Below, in pieces: positions 17,320 through 25,118 of a stretch of 55,064 nt of DNA; the first letter of the stretch is position 1, and each line of letters opens with the position of its first letter. The notes beneath the pieces were generated by a model. The model saw only the letters and a list, made by a program, of their open reading frames with translations, was not told the DNA's origin and did not search any database. The translations under genes and the position numbers were made by a program. Origin of the DNA: Pseudomonas citronellolis (GTDB taxonomy: Bacteria; Pseudomonadota; Gammaproteobacteria; Pseudomonadales; Pseudomonadaceae); the NCBI RefSeq assembly GCF_029335315.1, contig NZ_JARJLT010000139.1, positions 1-55,064 on the forward strand. Reading direction: 5' to 3'.

Positions 17320-17860
17320 CCGGAAAGTAGCCTTGGCCTGAGCCACAGCAGGCTCTTGTCGGTCAGCAGTGTCTAGCGAGAGGTAGCGGCTAATGCTGGA
17401 TTCGATCTATTCCATCCGCCGTTGCAGCTTAGTACTGGTGAAGTTGATATCACGGTTGTTGACCGATTTGAACTTGCTGCCGTCGATAGCCACCAGCGCT
17501 TCTGAGAACAAACCGAGCTGCTGGCACAACACCACGAACTGCCGCCAGACACCACGAATGGCTTTGCCATTGTCCTTGCGGAAGTTGGCGACGGTCTTGA
17601 AATCCGGTGTCAGGCGTCCGGTCAGCCACATCAGCTCGACGTTGCGTTGTGCCTCGCGTTCGAGGTGGCGACTGGACTGGATGCGGTTGAGGTAACCGTA
17701 GATGTAGATCTTCAGCAGGACGGCAGGGTGGTATGCAGGCCGACCGGTTTCAGCGGGGACGACCCCATCAAAACCGAGTCGGCCGAGGTCGAGTTCATCG
17801 ACGAATACATCGACTACCCGCACTGGATTGGTGTCCGCGACGTAATCATCCAATGGGCGC
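17320..17860 (-). pseudogene. IS1182-like transposase fragment
   Basis: The minus strand encodes the N-terminal half of an IS1182/IS5-group transposase: LDDYVADTNPVRVVDVFVDELDLG, then HPAVLLKIYIYGYLNRIQSSR, LMWLTGRLTPDFKTVANFRKDN and VAIDGSKFKSVNNRDINFT. An in-frame TAG at 17407-17409 replaces what is normally Gln after RRME. Homology resumes as IESSISRYLS...DTADRQEPAVAQAKA and is lost near 17320. The first residues are also missing: the fragment abuts an aldehyde dehydrogenase fragment at about 17,860. No terminal inverted repeats were found. Confidence 0.8.
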
Positions 17861-17863
17861 GGC

Positions 17864-18682
17864 GATGTTGTCGGTGAGGAGATTGCGCGCAACCCTGGCA
17901 TCGCCAATATCTCGTTCACGGGGTCGCCCGCCGTGGGCCCGCATCTGGTGACCACGGGCGCGGCCACGATGAAGCGCGTGACGCTGGAGTTGGGCGGCAA
18001 GTCGCCAACCGTGGTGCTCAACGATGCGGACTTCGCCGCCGTCATGCCGCTCGTGCTGATGGCCGGGTTCATGAACAGCGGCCAAGCCTGCATCGCGGGC
18101 ACGCGCATCCTCGTGCCGCGCAGCCGCCTGGCAGAGTTCGAGCAGGTGGCGAAGGAGGCGGTCTCGCACATCCGGTCTGGCGACCCGCGCAATGCCGACA
18201 CCGACATCGGCCCGATGGTGAGCCGCAAGCAATGGGAGCGGGTACAGAGCTACATCCGCATCGGGCAGGAAGAAGGCGCCACGCTGCTGGCAGGCTGAGA
18301 AGGCCGCCCCGATGGCCTGCACACAGGATGGTTCGTCAAGCCCACGCTCTTCACCCGGGCCAACAACCAGATGCGCATTGTACGCGAGGAAATCTTCGGC
18401 CCCGTGCTGACCATCATCCCCTACGAGGACGAAGCCGATGCGATCGCCATTGCCAACGACACGCGCTATGGCCTGAGCGCCCTGGTGCTGGGCACGAACC
18501 CGGAAAGCTGCGAGCGCGTGGCGCGCCAGATCGATGCGGGCCGCGTGCTGGTCAACACCCTGGCCCATGAGCCACGCGCGCCCTTCGGCGGCTTCAAGCT
18601 CTCGGGGCTGGGGCGCGAGATGGGCCGCTGGGGCATGAGCGCCTACCTGGAGCCCAAGACCTTGCTGACCAGCGCGGGTTGA
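17864..18682 (+). pseudogene. Aldehyde dehydrogenase, 5'-truncated, with in-frame stop
   Basis: The C-terminal portion (about 270 residues) of an NAD(P)-dependent aldehyde dehydrogenase. It begins inside the Rossmann domain (GEEIARNPGIANISFTGS) and includes the catalytic Glu (LELGGKSP) and Cys (NSGQACIAGTR), EEIFGPVL and the C-terminal PFGGFKLSGLGREMG. TGA at 18296-18298 interrupts an otherwise intact frame in a segment that reads AG(stop)EGRPDGL, a probable Gly-to-stop change. The missing first half and the fused transposase fragment show it is a relic. Its even higher GC than its surroundings suggests foreign origin. Confidence 0.85.
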
Positions 18683-18832
18683 AGTGGCGATCACTCGCCG
18701 GGAGAGCTCCGCAGCGGCTGTTCATCTGGCCCCAGCCTCTAGGCATTGGAACCCGCTTTTAGGAAGAGACAAAAAATACCTCCCACCAACAGTCCCATTT
18801 AGGGCTGCCAGCAGGAGGTCGCAAGGGCACTG

Positions 18833-19099
18833 TTACTCTTGTTCGGCCTGGCAAGCTTTAGCGGCTATCACCACGCTCATGAGAAATGCTTCAGGTGGCG
18901 CCGCATTGGGCTTGTTGAATGCCTGCAGTTGCGCCGGGCTGTAGCTGGCTTCCAGCTTCCTGAAGGTACAGGCACAGATGGCTTTCGGGGCGCCGCCTTG
19001 GATACACCCGGCAAGGAATTGCCCACGCACTTTCGAGTTCTCGTCAGAGCATCCCGATACCATTGCAACCATTAGAAGTACGGCAAAAGCTGCTCTCAT
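18833..19099 (-). CDS. Small cysteine-containing lipoprotein
   Basis: An 88-residue protein with a lipoprotein signal (hydrophobic residues 3-14, lipobox VSGC). The mature part contains four further Cys (GCIQGG...CAC...KAC) that could form disulfides. AAGGA lies about nine bases before the ATG. It is the distal gene of a three-gene envelope cassette (19517, 19111, 18833), 11 bp after the membrane-protein gene. The 150 bp between the aldehyde dehydrogenase relic and this gene show nothing I recognise. Function unknown. Confidence 0.65.
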   Translation of the reverse strand: MRAAFAVLLMVAMVSGCSDENSKVRGQFLAGCIQGGAPKAICACTFRKLEASYSPAQLQAFNKPNAAPPEAFLMSVVIAAKACQAEQE

Positions 19100-19110
19100 A
19101 CAGCCTGTCC

Positions 19111-19476
19111 TTAGCGCAGCACAATGGCGCAGCCGATGAGCGACCCGGCCACTAGGCCGATCACCTGAGGTCCAATGAGCCAGAACACCTTTATCCAGAT
19201 CAGGTTGAGGATGCCGCCGTTGGTATAGACCGCATCCGGATGGGCGAACTTGCGGATAGCATCTCCAAGCAGGGCACCGATCAGGCCCAATACCGAGCCT
19301 ACGATCACCGCAAAAACCTTCACGAAGAAGCCTGCACCCAATACCAACGGCGAGTTGTTGAAGACCATGCAGAGAGCCGAAAAGATCACTGCAGCCAGTC
19401 CCCAGCCAATTGCCGCGGGACTGATTGGGAAGTCGGCCTCGGAGCTCACCGAGTCCTGTTCGTGTTGTTGTTCCAT
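19111..19476 (-). CDS. Small inner-membrane protein of unknown function
   Basis: 121 residues with an acidic, Gln/Glu-rich N terminus (about 20 residues) and three hydrophobic segments (about 24-42, 47-70 and 92-119, GIL-NLIWIKVFWLIGPQ onward), separated by a short loop DAIRKFAHPDAVY. AGGAAA precedes the ATG at good spacing. It sits between an exported protein and a lipoprotein gene on the same strand, probably one operon. No family recognised. Confidence 0.6.
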   Translation of the reverse strand: MEQQHEQDSVSSEADFPISPAAIGWGLAAVIFSALCMVFNNSPLVLGAGFFVKVFAVIVGSVLGLIGALLGDAIRKFAHPDAVYTNGGILNLIWIKVFWLIGPQVIGLVAGSLIGCAIVLR

Positions 19477-19516
19477 GCTTATTTCCTGAGGGTGTTGTGT
19501 TGTAAGGATTTGTTGG

Positions 19517-19966
19517 CTACCAGGCCGACTTGCACGAGTTCTCTTTGTTGTTGAGTGGTAACAGCTCGCGGCTCAGATGCTTGGTCGGCAGCTTGACGGT
19601 CTTGCCGTGGGCAGTGATTTGCAGGTTGTTGGCCTTGCGAAGTGCCGCCCAGAAGCCTGGGAAGTTGGCACCGCAGGCGTGGCAGTCGGTGAAGAAGGGG
19701 TTGCTGTAGGTGACGCCGTCGACGATGACATCGAAGCCCTCGTCGCTCTCGGAGGAGTACTCGTGGCCTGCGATGCTTGCGTAGGCCCTGACAGCTTGGT
19801 CGTCATCGCTGGAGCAGGAGATGTTCAGGCCGTTGCCATTGCCATCATCGACAAGGTGCTCCGTTACGCCCTGACCCCAGCCACTGGTCCACTCAAACGT
19901 TCCGGCGAATGTGGTGCTGGCTGTTGCCCAGCCTACTAATGAAACCAGGAGGATTTTCTTGCGCAT
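19517..19966 (-). CDS. Exported cysteine-containing protein of unknown function
   Basis: 149 residues from ATG 19966, which has AAGGA eight bases upstream. The signal peptide is MRKKILLVSLVGWATASTTFAG. The mature protein starts with an aromatic/Gly-rich segment (FEWTSGWGQGVTEH), has an Asp/Ser-rich central part and four Cys (ISC, DCHAC, NSC) consistent with two disulfides. It is the promoter-proximal gene of the cassette divergent from the XRE regulator. I cannot assign a family; periplasmic or secreted location follows from the signal peptide. Confidence 0.65.
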   Translation of the reverse strand: MRKKILLVSLVGWATASTTFAGTFEWTSGWGQGVTEHLVDDGNGNGLNISCSSDDDQAVRAYASIAGHEYSSESDEGFDVIVDGVTYSNPFFTDCHACGANFPGFWAALRKANNLQITAHGKTVKLPTKHLSRELLPLNNKENSCKSAW

Positions 19967-20011
19967 GCAGACGGTCCTTGTGCCTGTGGTTGGGGATCGA
20001 TCACTAATCAG

Positions 20012-20044
20012 GTTGAAAATCAACCTTTGGAGTTGATTTTCAAC
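20012..20044. promoter_or_regulatory. Double palindromic operator between XRE gene and envelope cassette
   Basis: Two copies of the 13-bp palindrome GTTGA-N3-TCAAC (20012-20024 and 20032-20044) begin 20 bp apart, about two helical turns, in the gap between divergent genes. A half-like GGTTGAA also lies at 20087. This arrangement is typical of XRE/Cro-type repressors binding cooperatively near their own promoter. Binding by the adjacent regulator is inferred. Confidence 0.7.
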
Positions 20045-20107
20045 TTGTGATGTTCTTCATGTCAATGAGGCGATGCCCAACCATTCAGGTTGAATGGGGG
20101 AGGCGTC

Positions 20108-20455
20108 ATGGTTGAAACGAATCAGAAGGCACTGGCGGAAGCAGTAGGGCGGGCGATTGCCAAGCAACGCGTGCGCTGTGGCATGACGCAGGACGAGGTG
20201 GCGGAGATTCTGGGCGTTGGGAATGAGGCGGTATCCCGCATTGAACGCGGAATCGTTATGCCCAACATTGCTCGATTGTTCGAGTTCGCGACGATCTTCA
20301 ATTGCAATGCGATGGAGCTGCTGAGCGAGGCCAGCTTGCGCCCGGATGATCAGGCTTCGCGGATTAGTGGATTGCTGAATGCCCTGGAGGAGAGCGACCG
20401 TCAGATGGTCGTGGAGATGGTGGAGCGGTTGAGCGAGCGACTCAGTCGCGCCTGA
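20108..20455 (+). CDS. XRE-family transcriptional regulator
   Basis: A 115-residue protein with an N-terminal Cro/C1-type helix-turn-helix (about residues 14-65; MTQDEVAEILGVGNEAVSRIERG) and a helical C-terminal tail (LNALEESDRQMVVEMVERLSERL) likely for dimerisation. ATG 20108 is chosen because GGGGGAGG lies six bases before it. It is divergent from the three-gene envelope cassette, with a double palindrome between, so it probably represses that cassette and itself. Confidence 0.85.
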   Translation: MVETNQKALAEAVGRAIAKQRVRCGMTQDEVAEILGVGNEAVSRIERGIVMPNIARLFEFATIFNCNAMELLSEASLRPDDQASRISGLLNALEESDRQMVVEMVERLSERLSRA

Positions 20456-20489
20456 GTGGACTTGTATCTGTCGGGTCAGACTAAGTGAG

Positions 20490-20510
20490 CGGCCAGGCAA
20501 GCACTGGCCG
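20490..20510 (+). terminator. Hairpin downstream of XRE gene
   Basis: CGGCCAG (20490-20496) pairs with CTGGCCG (20504-20510) around a 7-base loop, 35 bp after the XRE stop, with flanking GTGAG/CTCAC extending the symmetry. There is no clear T run, so termination is only possible. The remaining 140 bp to the MFS gene show nothing else. Confidence 0.35.
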
Positions 20511-20654
20511 TCTTACTCACTCTCTACTGAGGGCAGGAGCAGCTTTATTCGTTGAGCTGAATGAGTGCAGGTGGTCATCGCGATCGCAGGGGATGTTCCT
20601 GTTTGTCATCGCACTCATCCGCACAGACAGCCTCTGCTGTGCGATCAAGACGGA

Positions 20655-21845
20655 TCAGGGGCGAGCCCGCATACGAGCCGTAATAGGTACTAGCAACACG
20701 GCGACCAGCGCCACAGCTGCCGCTACATAGCCGATCGACGCTAGCCCCAGCTCTGGGATGGCCAGCCCACCTAGCAATGCGCCGAGCCCGATACCAGCAT
20801 TGGCCGCGGACACGTTCGTGGTTCCGGCCAGTGCCTGTGAGTGCTCCACCGAGCTCATCACGCGTACCTGGCAGATAGGGTACAGGGCTGTGTTGGCAAT
20901 GCCCCAGAGGGCAAGCGCACCCCACAGCGCAACTGGCCAGTTGGCGAATGGCGCCACCGCGGCCATACCCAGCGCAAGAATAACCAGGAACAGCGCCGTT
21001 GCCTTGAGCGGCGAGTGACTGACTGCGCGGCCGCCGATCCAGTTGCCGATTAGACCGATGGCGCCGAAGCCCATCAGCCACCAGCCGACATGCGCCGGCG
21101 CCACGCCGGCAATGCGTTCGAGAATGTCGGCGAGGTACGTGTATGCAACAAACATGGCGGTGAAGACCACAACCGACAGTGCCACGTTGGCGAGGAAAAA
21201 CGGTTCACAAAAAATGCGCGCCTGGCGGGCGAAGTTGACCCGGGCCGTACGCGCCACCGGTGGCATCCACAGGAGCAGGGCCACTGCCATCAGGAGCGAC
21301 AGGGTCGCCAGAGCCCAGAAAGCGCCGCGCCAGCCGATGGCGTTGGCAGCCAGGGTGCCCAACGGAATGCCCAGCAGCAGGGCGGCGGAGATACCCAGGT
21401 AGACGCGCGCTACCGCCTGCCCCTGGTGTGCGGGACTGACCAGGCTCGCAGCGGTTTCGCTAGCCGTTCCCCAAAACAGCGGCAGTGCCAATGCTGGTAG
21501 GAAGCGGGCGATGGCTAGCACCCAGAGGTTAGGCGCCGCGGCTGCCAGGGCATTCGAGGCCGCAAACAGCAGCAGGATGCCGGCAAACAGCTTGCGGCGG
21601 TCCAGGTGTGCGAGGGCGGCGGTGAGCGGCGGCCCGGCGAGCATCACGGTGAAGGCGAACAGCGTCACTAGCTGCCCTGCTGTCGAAATCGAAATGCCCA
21701 GATCGCGAGATAGGCTCGGCAGGAGCCCGACGATTAAGAATTCGGTGGTGACGATCACGAAGGCCGAAATGGCCAGAATCAAGATCCCGATGCGGGCGCG
21801 ACGAGCAGGTACTACATCGAGCGGGGTTGGTTCGTGTGCGCTCAT
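20655..21845 (-). CDS. MFS transporter (DHA1, AraJ/YdhP-like efflux type)
   Basis: A 396-residue membrane protein with twelve predicted transmembrane segments. The opening (ILILAISAFVIVTTEFLIVGLLPSL) and the LDRRKLFAG loop after TM2 are typical of AraJ/YdhP-type exporters of sugars, purines or drugs. It lies 89 bp downstream of the LysR gene on the same strand and is a likely target. Substrate unknown. Confidence 0.88.
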   Translation of the reverse strand: MSAHEPTPLDVVPARRARIGILILAISAFVIVTTEFLIVGLLPSLSRDLGISISTAGQLVTLFAFTVMLAGPPLTAALAHLDRRKLFAGILLLFAASNALAAAAPNLWVLAIARFLPALALPLFWGTASETAASLVSPAHQGQAVARVYLGISAALLLGIPLGTLAANAIGWRGAFWALATLSLLMAVALLLWMPPVARTARVNFARQARIFCEPFFLANVALSVVVFTAMFVAYTYLADILERIAGVAPAHVGWWLMGFGAIGLIGNWIGGRAVSHSPLKATALFLVILALGMAAVAPFANWPVALWGALALWGIANTALYPICQVRVMSSVEHSQALAGTTNVSAANAGIGLGALLGGLAIPELGLASIGYVAAAVALVAVLLVPITARMRARP

Positions 21846-21934
21846 AACGACGGCTCTTTAAGTAAAGGCCGCCATCTTATTCGTTCGGTAAATTCCTATC
21901 GCTGGCGATTATTCATGGGTGTGCGGACTTAAAT

Positions 21935-22873
21935 TCATGAATTGTTCGATACCAATTGGTGCCCGTCGTGCCGCAGCGTGCTTGCCAGCACCTTCAGCAG
22001 CACGCTGACCTTGGGCAGCGCTTCCCGCTTTTTCAGCCACACCAGGTTCATCGGCAAGCCATCGGTCGCCAAGTTCGGAAGTACTTCCACCACTTCGCCG
22101 TTGGCCTGCTTGTGCTTGACCAGCCAGGTGGGCAGCTGGGCGATGCCATAACCCTGGGCAACCGCGAGAACCACGGCCTCGCCATCACCGATGGTCATCC
22201 GCGCGGGCATCTCTCGCCGCTCCCGCTCGCCAGGTTGTGCGCCAGCCAAGTGCCAGTGACTGCCCGCGCCATCGGTATGCCCATAGACGACGATGTCATG
22301 GCTATCGAGGTCGCTCTCGGCCAGTGGGGTGCCGCGCGCTTCCAGGTACGACGGTGCCGCGCAGAAAATGAAGCGCTGGGTGCCGATATAGCGGTGCCCC
22401 AGTTCCTCCGGCCACACGTCCGAACCGCCAATGCGCACCAGGATGTCGATACCTTCGGCAACGGGGTCGACGAAGGTGTCAGTGAAGGAGATGTGCGGCG
22501 TCAGGAGGGGATGGTGGCGCAAGTAGTCGAGCAGCGCAGGCATTACATGCAGACGACCATAGGCGGCCGGCAAATCGATCCGCACACGTCCCCGTGCTTC
22601 GACGTAGTCCGCGTGGAGCGACAGCTCGGACTCTTCGAGATCGGCCAGTACTCTCGAGCAGGTGCGGTAGAAGGCATTTCCCGCGTCGGTTAGGGCAAGC
22701 CGCCTGGTAGTGCGCTCGAAGAGGCGCAAGCCCAGGCGCGCTTCGAGTCGCGCGATGCTTTTGCTCACCGCCGAGCTTGTGAGACTCAGGCAATCTGCGG
22801 CGGCAGCGAAGCTTCCTTGGTCAGCCACACAGACGAAGACATCGATACCTTTCAAACGCTCAGAGGACTGCAC
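21935..22873 (-). CDS. LysR-family transcriptional regulator
   Basis: 312 residues: an N-terminal winged helix-turn-helix (about 8-66; GSFAAAADCLSLTSSAVSKSIARLE, LRLFERTTRRLALTDAG) and a periplasmic-binding-like effector domain (about 93-295). It resembles the CrgA-like group with a PYLEARGTP segment. It lies upstream of the MFS gene in the same orientation rather than divergent, which is less usual. A role in regulating that exporter is inferred. Confidence 0.9.
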   Translation of the reverse strand: MQSSERLKGIDVFVCVADQGSFAAAADCLSLTSSAVSKSIARLEARLGLRLFERTTRRLALTDAGNAFYRTCSRVLADLEESELSLHADYVEARGRVRIDLPAAYGRLHVMPALLDYLRHHPLLTPHISFTDTFVDPVAEGIDILVRIGGSDVWPEELGHRYIGTQRFIFCAAPSYLEARGTPLAESDLDSHDIVVYGHTDGAGSHWHLAGAQPGERERREMPARMTIGDGEAVVLAVAQGYGIAQLPTWLVKHKQANGEVVEVLPNLATDGLPMNLVWLKKREALPKVSVLLKVLASTLRHDGHQLVSNNS

Positions 22874-22957
22874 TAATTGCTCTCGCTTTGTTTGCCCACG
22901 GCCTTCTGAAACCTGCGATAGGCTGCCTAATCAAAAAAAATAATACGAGATTGTGGT

Positions 22958-22987
22958 GCCACGGATAGCCCGCAGGCTATCCGTGGC
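22958..22987. repeat. Strong hairpin in the gap between LysR and the integrated element
   Basis: A perfect 13-bp stem (22958-22970 with 22975-22987) and a 4-base loop. An A-run lies about 17 bp to the left on the + strand, so on the minus strand the stem is followed later by T-rich DNA. It could be a terminator for leftward transcription out of the element, or a REP-like unit. The rest of 22874-23082 shows no gene I can support. Confidence 0.5.
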
Positions 22988-23082
22988 GCAGTGACTTCTT
23001 CGTAGGGAGAGGTAAGGCATCGATGCCTGTAAGAGCTGCGCTTCGGATCTGTATGCAGAAGCCGATGTAACCCTCCCATGCC

Positions 23083-23320
23083 TCATAGGTAACCCAGTTC
23101 AGCCAGCGATACGCAGCCTTCACTTCCCACCACGATGTGATTACTCCTGCAGAAGGATCTGCAGATAGCTGAATACGTCCTTGGGGTGCTGGAGGGCTTG
23201 GCCTTTTCGCATTCGGTGGCAGGCCAGCTGCCTGGCCATTGCGAGGATGTCGTCTTCAGTGAGCGGGGTGTCGGCAATGTAGGTGCCGGCGGTTTCTCCG
23301 GCCTTGAACATGGCTGTCAT
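23083..23320 (-). pseudogene. radC-like gene with internal deletion
   Basis: From ATG 23320 (GGAG about seven bases upstream) the minus strand reads a RadC-type N terminus: TEDDILAMARQLACHRMRKG and HPKDVFSYLQILLQE, then TAA at 23143-23141. Directly after, in another frame, comes the RadC C terminus HIVVGSEGCVSLAELGYL, ending at 23083. About 85 central residues, including the JAMM metal motif, are missing. RadC-like JAB proteins are common accessory genes of integrative elements; this copy cannot be functional as a metalloprotein. Confidence 0.75.
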
Positions 23321-23461
23321 TGGTTGAGCTCCATGGATTTTCTGCGGGCATAAAAAAGCCCGATCAAGTCGTTGGTCAGGCGCATCAATGAGGCGGCCCG
23401 CGACGGGGCACGAGCGATTTGCTGGACGGAGAGAGGGAGAGCGCTGTCAGAGAAAGCCGTG

Positions 23462-23797
23462 CTAGCCGCGAGGCGCGGGCTCTTCGTTGTATTTCGCCCC
23501 GCAGCGGAGGCAGAGGCAGTCGTACTCCATGAACTGAAAGCGGCGCACGTCGCGAATGAATTCGCCGGTGCTATTCCAGTTCGCTGCCGCCCCACAAATG
23601 CCATCGAGCATTAGGTTGAATGCGCGCTCCAAAGGGCTTTCGCAATGTAGGTCCGAGGGAATCGGCTGTTGGCGAGCTGGCGACTGCTGGATGCCACGTA
23701 AGAAACCATCCAGCGTGCCCATTAGCCTGGCCAGCGCTTTGGCGGCGTCCTTGGACAGCACCACGGAGGAATTGCAGATCAGGCACCGTGTAATCAT
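23462..23797 (-). CDS. Hypothetical protein with two CxxC motifs
   Basis: 111 residues starting eight bases after AGGAG. The N-terminal CLIC and C-terminal CLRC pairs could form a zinc site bridging the ends; the middle is helical (AAKALARLMGTLDGFLRGI). No family recognised. It lies in the element between radC and a small membrane protein. The 141 bp between it and radC show only a short CGGGC/GCCCG hairpin at about 23,348, also seen near 26,138. Confidence 0.6.
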   Translation of the reverse strand: MITRCLICNSSVVLSKDAAKALARLMGTLDGFLRGIQQSPARQQPIPSDLHCESPLERAFNLMLDGICGAAANWNSTGEFIRDVRRFQFMEYDCLCLRCGAKYNEEPAPRG

Positions 23798-23889
23798 GGT
23801 CAGTGCTCCTGTATTAGGCAGGATGAAATGAAGGGGAATCAGTGAACGAGCAGGAGCCTGGATGGCTCCTGCTTTTGCCAGTGTGTGGA

Positions 23890-24072
23890 TCAGGCGGAGA
23901 TGCGGACGCCGACTTCCTGGAGGAGTTGGCGGAACAGAACGAGTGCCAGCACGATGACCAACAGCAGGGGCCAGAAACGCAGCATGAGCACTAGCAGGGC
24001 TATGGCGGCTGCGCAGCTGGCCAACACACCGATAAACGCGAACAGCAAACCAATGAAACGCACCAGGTTCAT
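23890..24072 (-). CDS. Small membrane protein (60 residues)
   Basis: A very hydrophobic protein with two membrane segments (about 5-30 and 33-48) and a short tail (LLQEVGVRISA). The strong ribosome site GAGGAGG about eight bases before the ATG supports expression. Function unknown. It lies 45 bp beyond the RDF-like gene in the same direction. Confidence 0.6.
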   Translation of the reverse strand: MNLVRFIGLLFAFIGVLASCAAAIALLVLMLRFWPLLLVIVLALVLFRQLLQEVGVRISA

Positions 24073-24117
24073 GGCGCGATCCTCCTCGTAGGTTGATGGG
24101 GAAAGACGTCGTGGGTG

Positions 24118-25038
24118 TTATTTCGCAGCGTGCTGTGCCCGGGTTTCGGCACGAGCTTTCAGCAGCGTCGACAAGGTGGGTTTCGGTGCAGCCGGTTGAG
24201 CTGCTGCAGGCACATTCAAAGTTGGAGATTCGACAGACTGTTCCGGGAAGAACTCCTCGGCGATGGCTACGGTTTCCTCGTCGCTGTCTTCGAACGCACC
24301 GTTGGCAAAGCCCAGCCGCGCGGTCGCATCCAGCGCTACCTGGTCGAAGCCGGAGGCCTGGCGCGCTTCATCGAGTTCCCGGGCTTGCAGCAGCGCCTCC
24401 TCCATCGACAGTCCACTACGTACGGTGATGTCGACATAGAAGATCGGCGAGCCATGGCTCTGCCGGGTGGACTTGCCACGCAGGCGCAGCTCCAGCGGTA
24501 GGCATGCCAGGCGGTTACCGGAGATCGCCTGAAAGTACTGCAGTCGGGCCGCAAGGGTGCGAATGCTGTTAAAGCCGGTGGTGCGGAACACGAAGCTGCC
24601 CAGCGAATCCTCATCGCCAATGGCCACGTTGAGGCGGCCGTAGGGCTTGCACGCGCCACCTTTCGCTAGTGGGCAACCATCCGGCGAAGGGCAGGGCAGC
24701 GAGGCGATTCCGTCCTGGCCCCGACGCTTGCAAGTCTCGCCATTGCCGACACAGATCGGACGTCCAGACTGCCGATCGAACAAGCAGTACTCGGCGCGAA
24801 AGTTCAGCTCTGGGGCGTTGAACAACAGGCGGATCGGAATGCGCCGAATCTTGCCCTCCTGGGCTTTGCGCAACTCCTCGTCCAGTGGGTGAGCGAGCCA
24901 ACCTTCGCGCAACTGGACCTGCGAGGTAATGGTGAATTGATCATCTTTCTCCGGCAGTCGCTTGCCGTTTTTCTCGACGACCTTGCCGATGGAAATCCGC
25001 CCGAGCACCGGCGGGGTAATGGCCAAGCCTTTGAGCAT
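24118..25038 (-). CDS. Recombination-directionality-factor-like protein (Gp3-like), tentative
   Basis: 306 residues from ATG 25038, seven bases after GGAG. The N terminus LGRISIGKV, the RRIPIRLLFNAPELNFRAEY segment, a Cys-rich insert (GNGETCKRR...PCPSPDGCPLAKGGACKPYG) able to bind zinc, and RTTGFNSIRTLAARLQYF form the core. The C-terminal 60 residues are Pro/Ala-rich and disordered. Homologs on Pseudomonas islands are often labelled 'hydrolase or metal-binding protein'. Likeness to phage Gp3-type RDFs is my reading of the pattern. It precedes the small membrane protein and follows the YqaJ exonuclease gene. Confidence 0.6.
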   Translation of the reverse strand: MLKGLAITPPVLGRISIGKVVEKNGKRLPEKDDQFTITSQVQLREGWLAHPLDEELRKAQEGKIRRIPIRLLFNAPELNFRAEYCLFDRQSGRPICVGNGETCKRRGQDGIASLPCPSPDGCPLAKGGACKPYGRLNVAIGDEDSLGSFVFRTTGFNSIRTLAARLQYFQAISGNRLACLPLELRLRGKSTRQSHGSPIFYVDITVRSGLSMEEALLQARELDEARQASGFDQVALDATARLGFANGAFEDSDEETVAIAEEFFPEQSVESPTLNVPAAAQPAAPKPTLSTLLKARAETRAQHAAK

Positions 25039-25118
25039 GGTGGTTCTCCAGTGGATGAAATAAAAAAGGCCACCGCGGTGCAGGGGAAACACCGGGGTGG
25101 CCAAGGGGGAATCGGACG

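Noticed and set aside
17864-18682. Functional aldehyde dehydrogenase as a step of the catabolic pathway
   Set aside because: The first half is missing and a stop lies in the conserved core, although the catalytic Cys and Glu codons remain.
22958-22987. CRISPR-like palindrome
   Set aside because: A single hairpin with no repeat-spacer periodicity; no CRISPR array or cas gene was seen anywhere in the window.
23000-23142. Minus-strand frame reading WWEVKAAYRWLNWVTYEAWEG as a possible small gene
   Set aside because: It overlaps the recognisable RadC C terminus in another frame and has no start codon with a clear ribosome site, so I treat it as a shadow.
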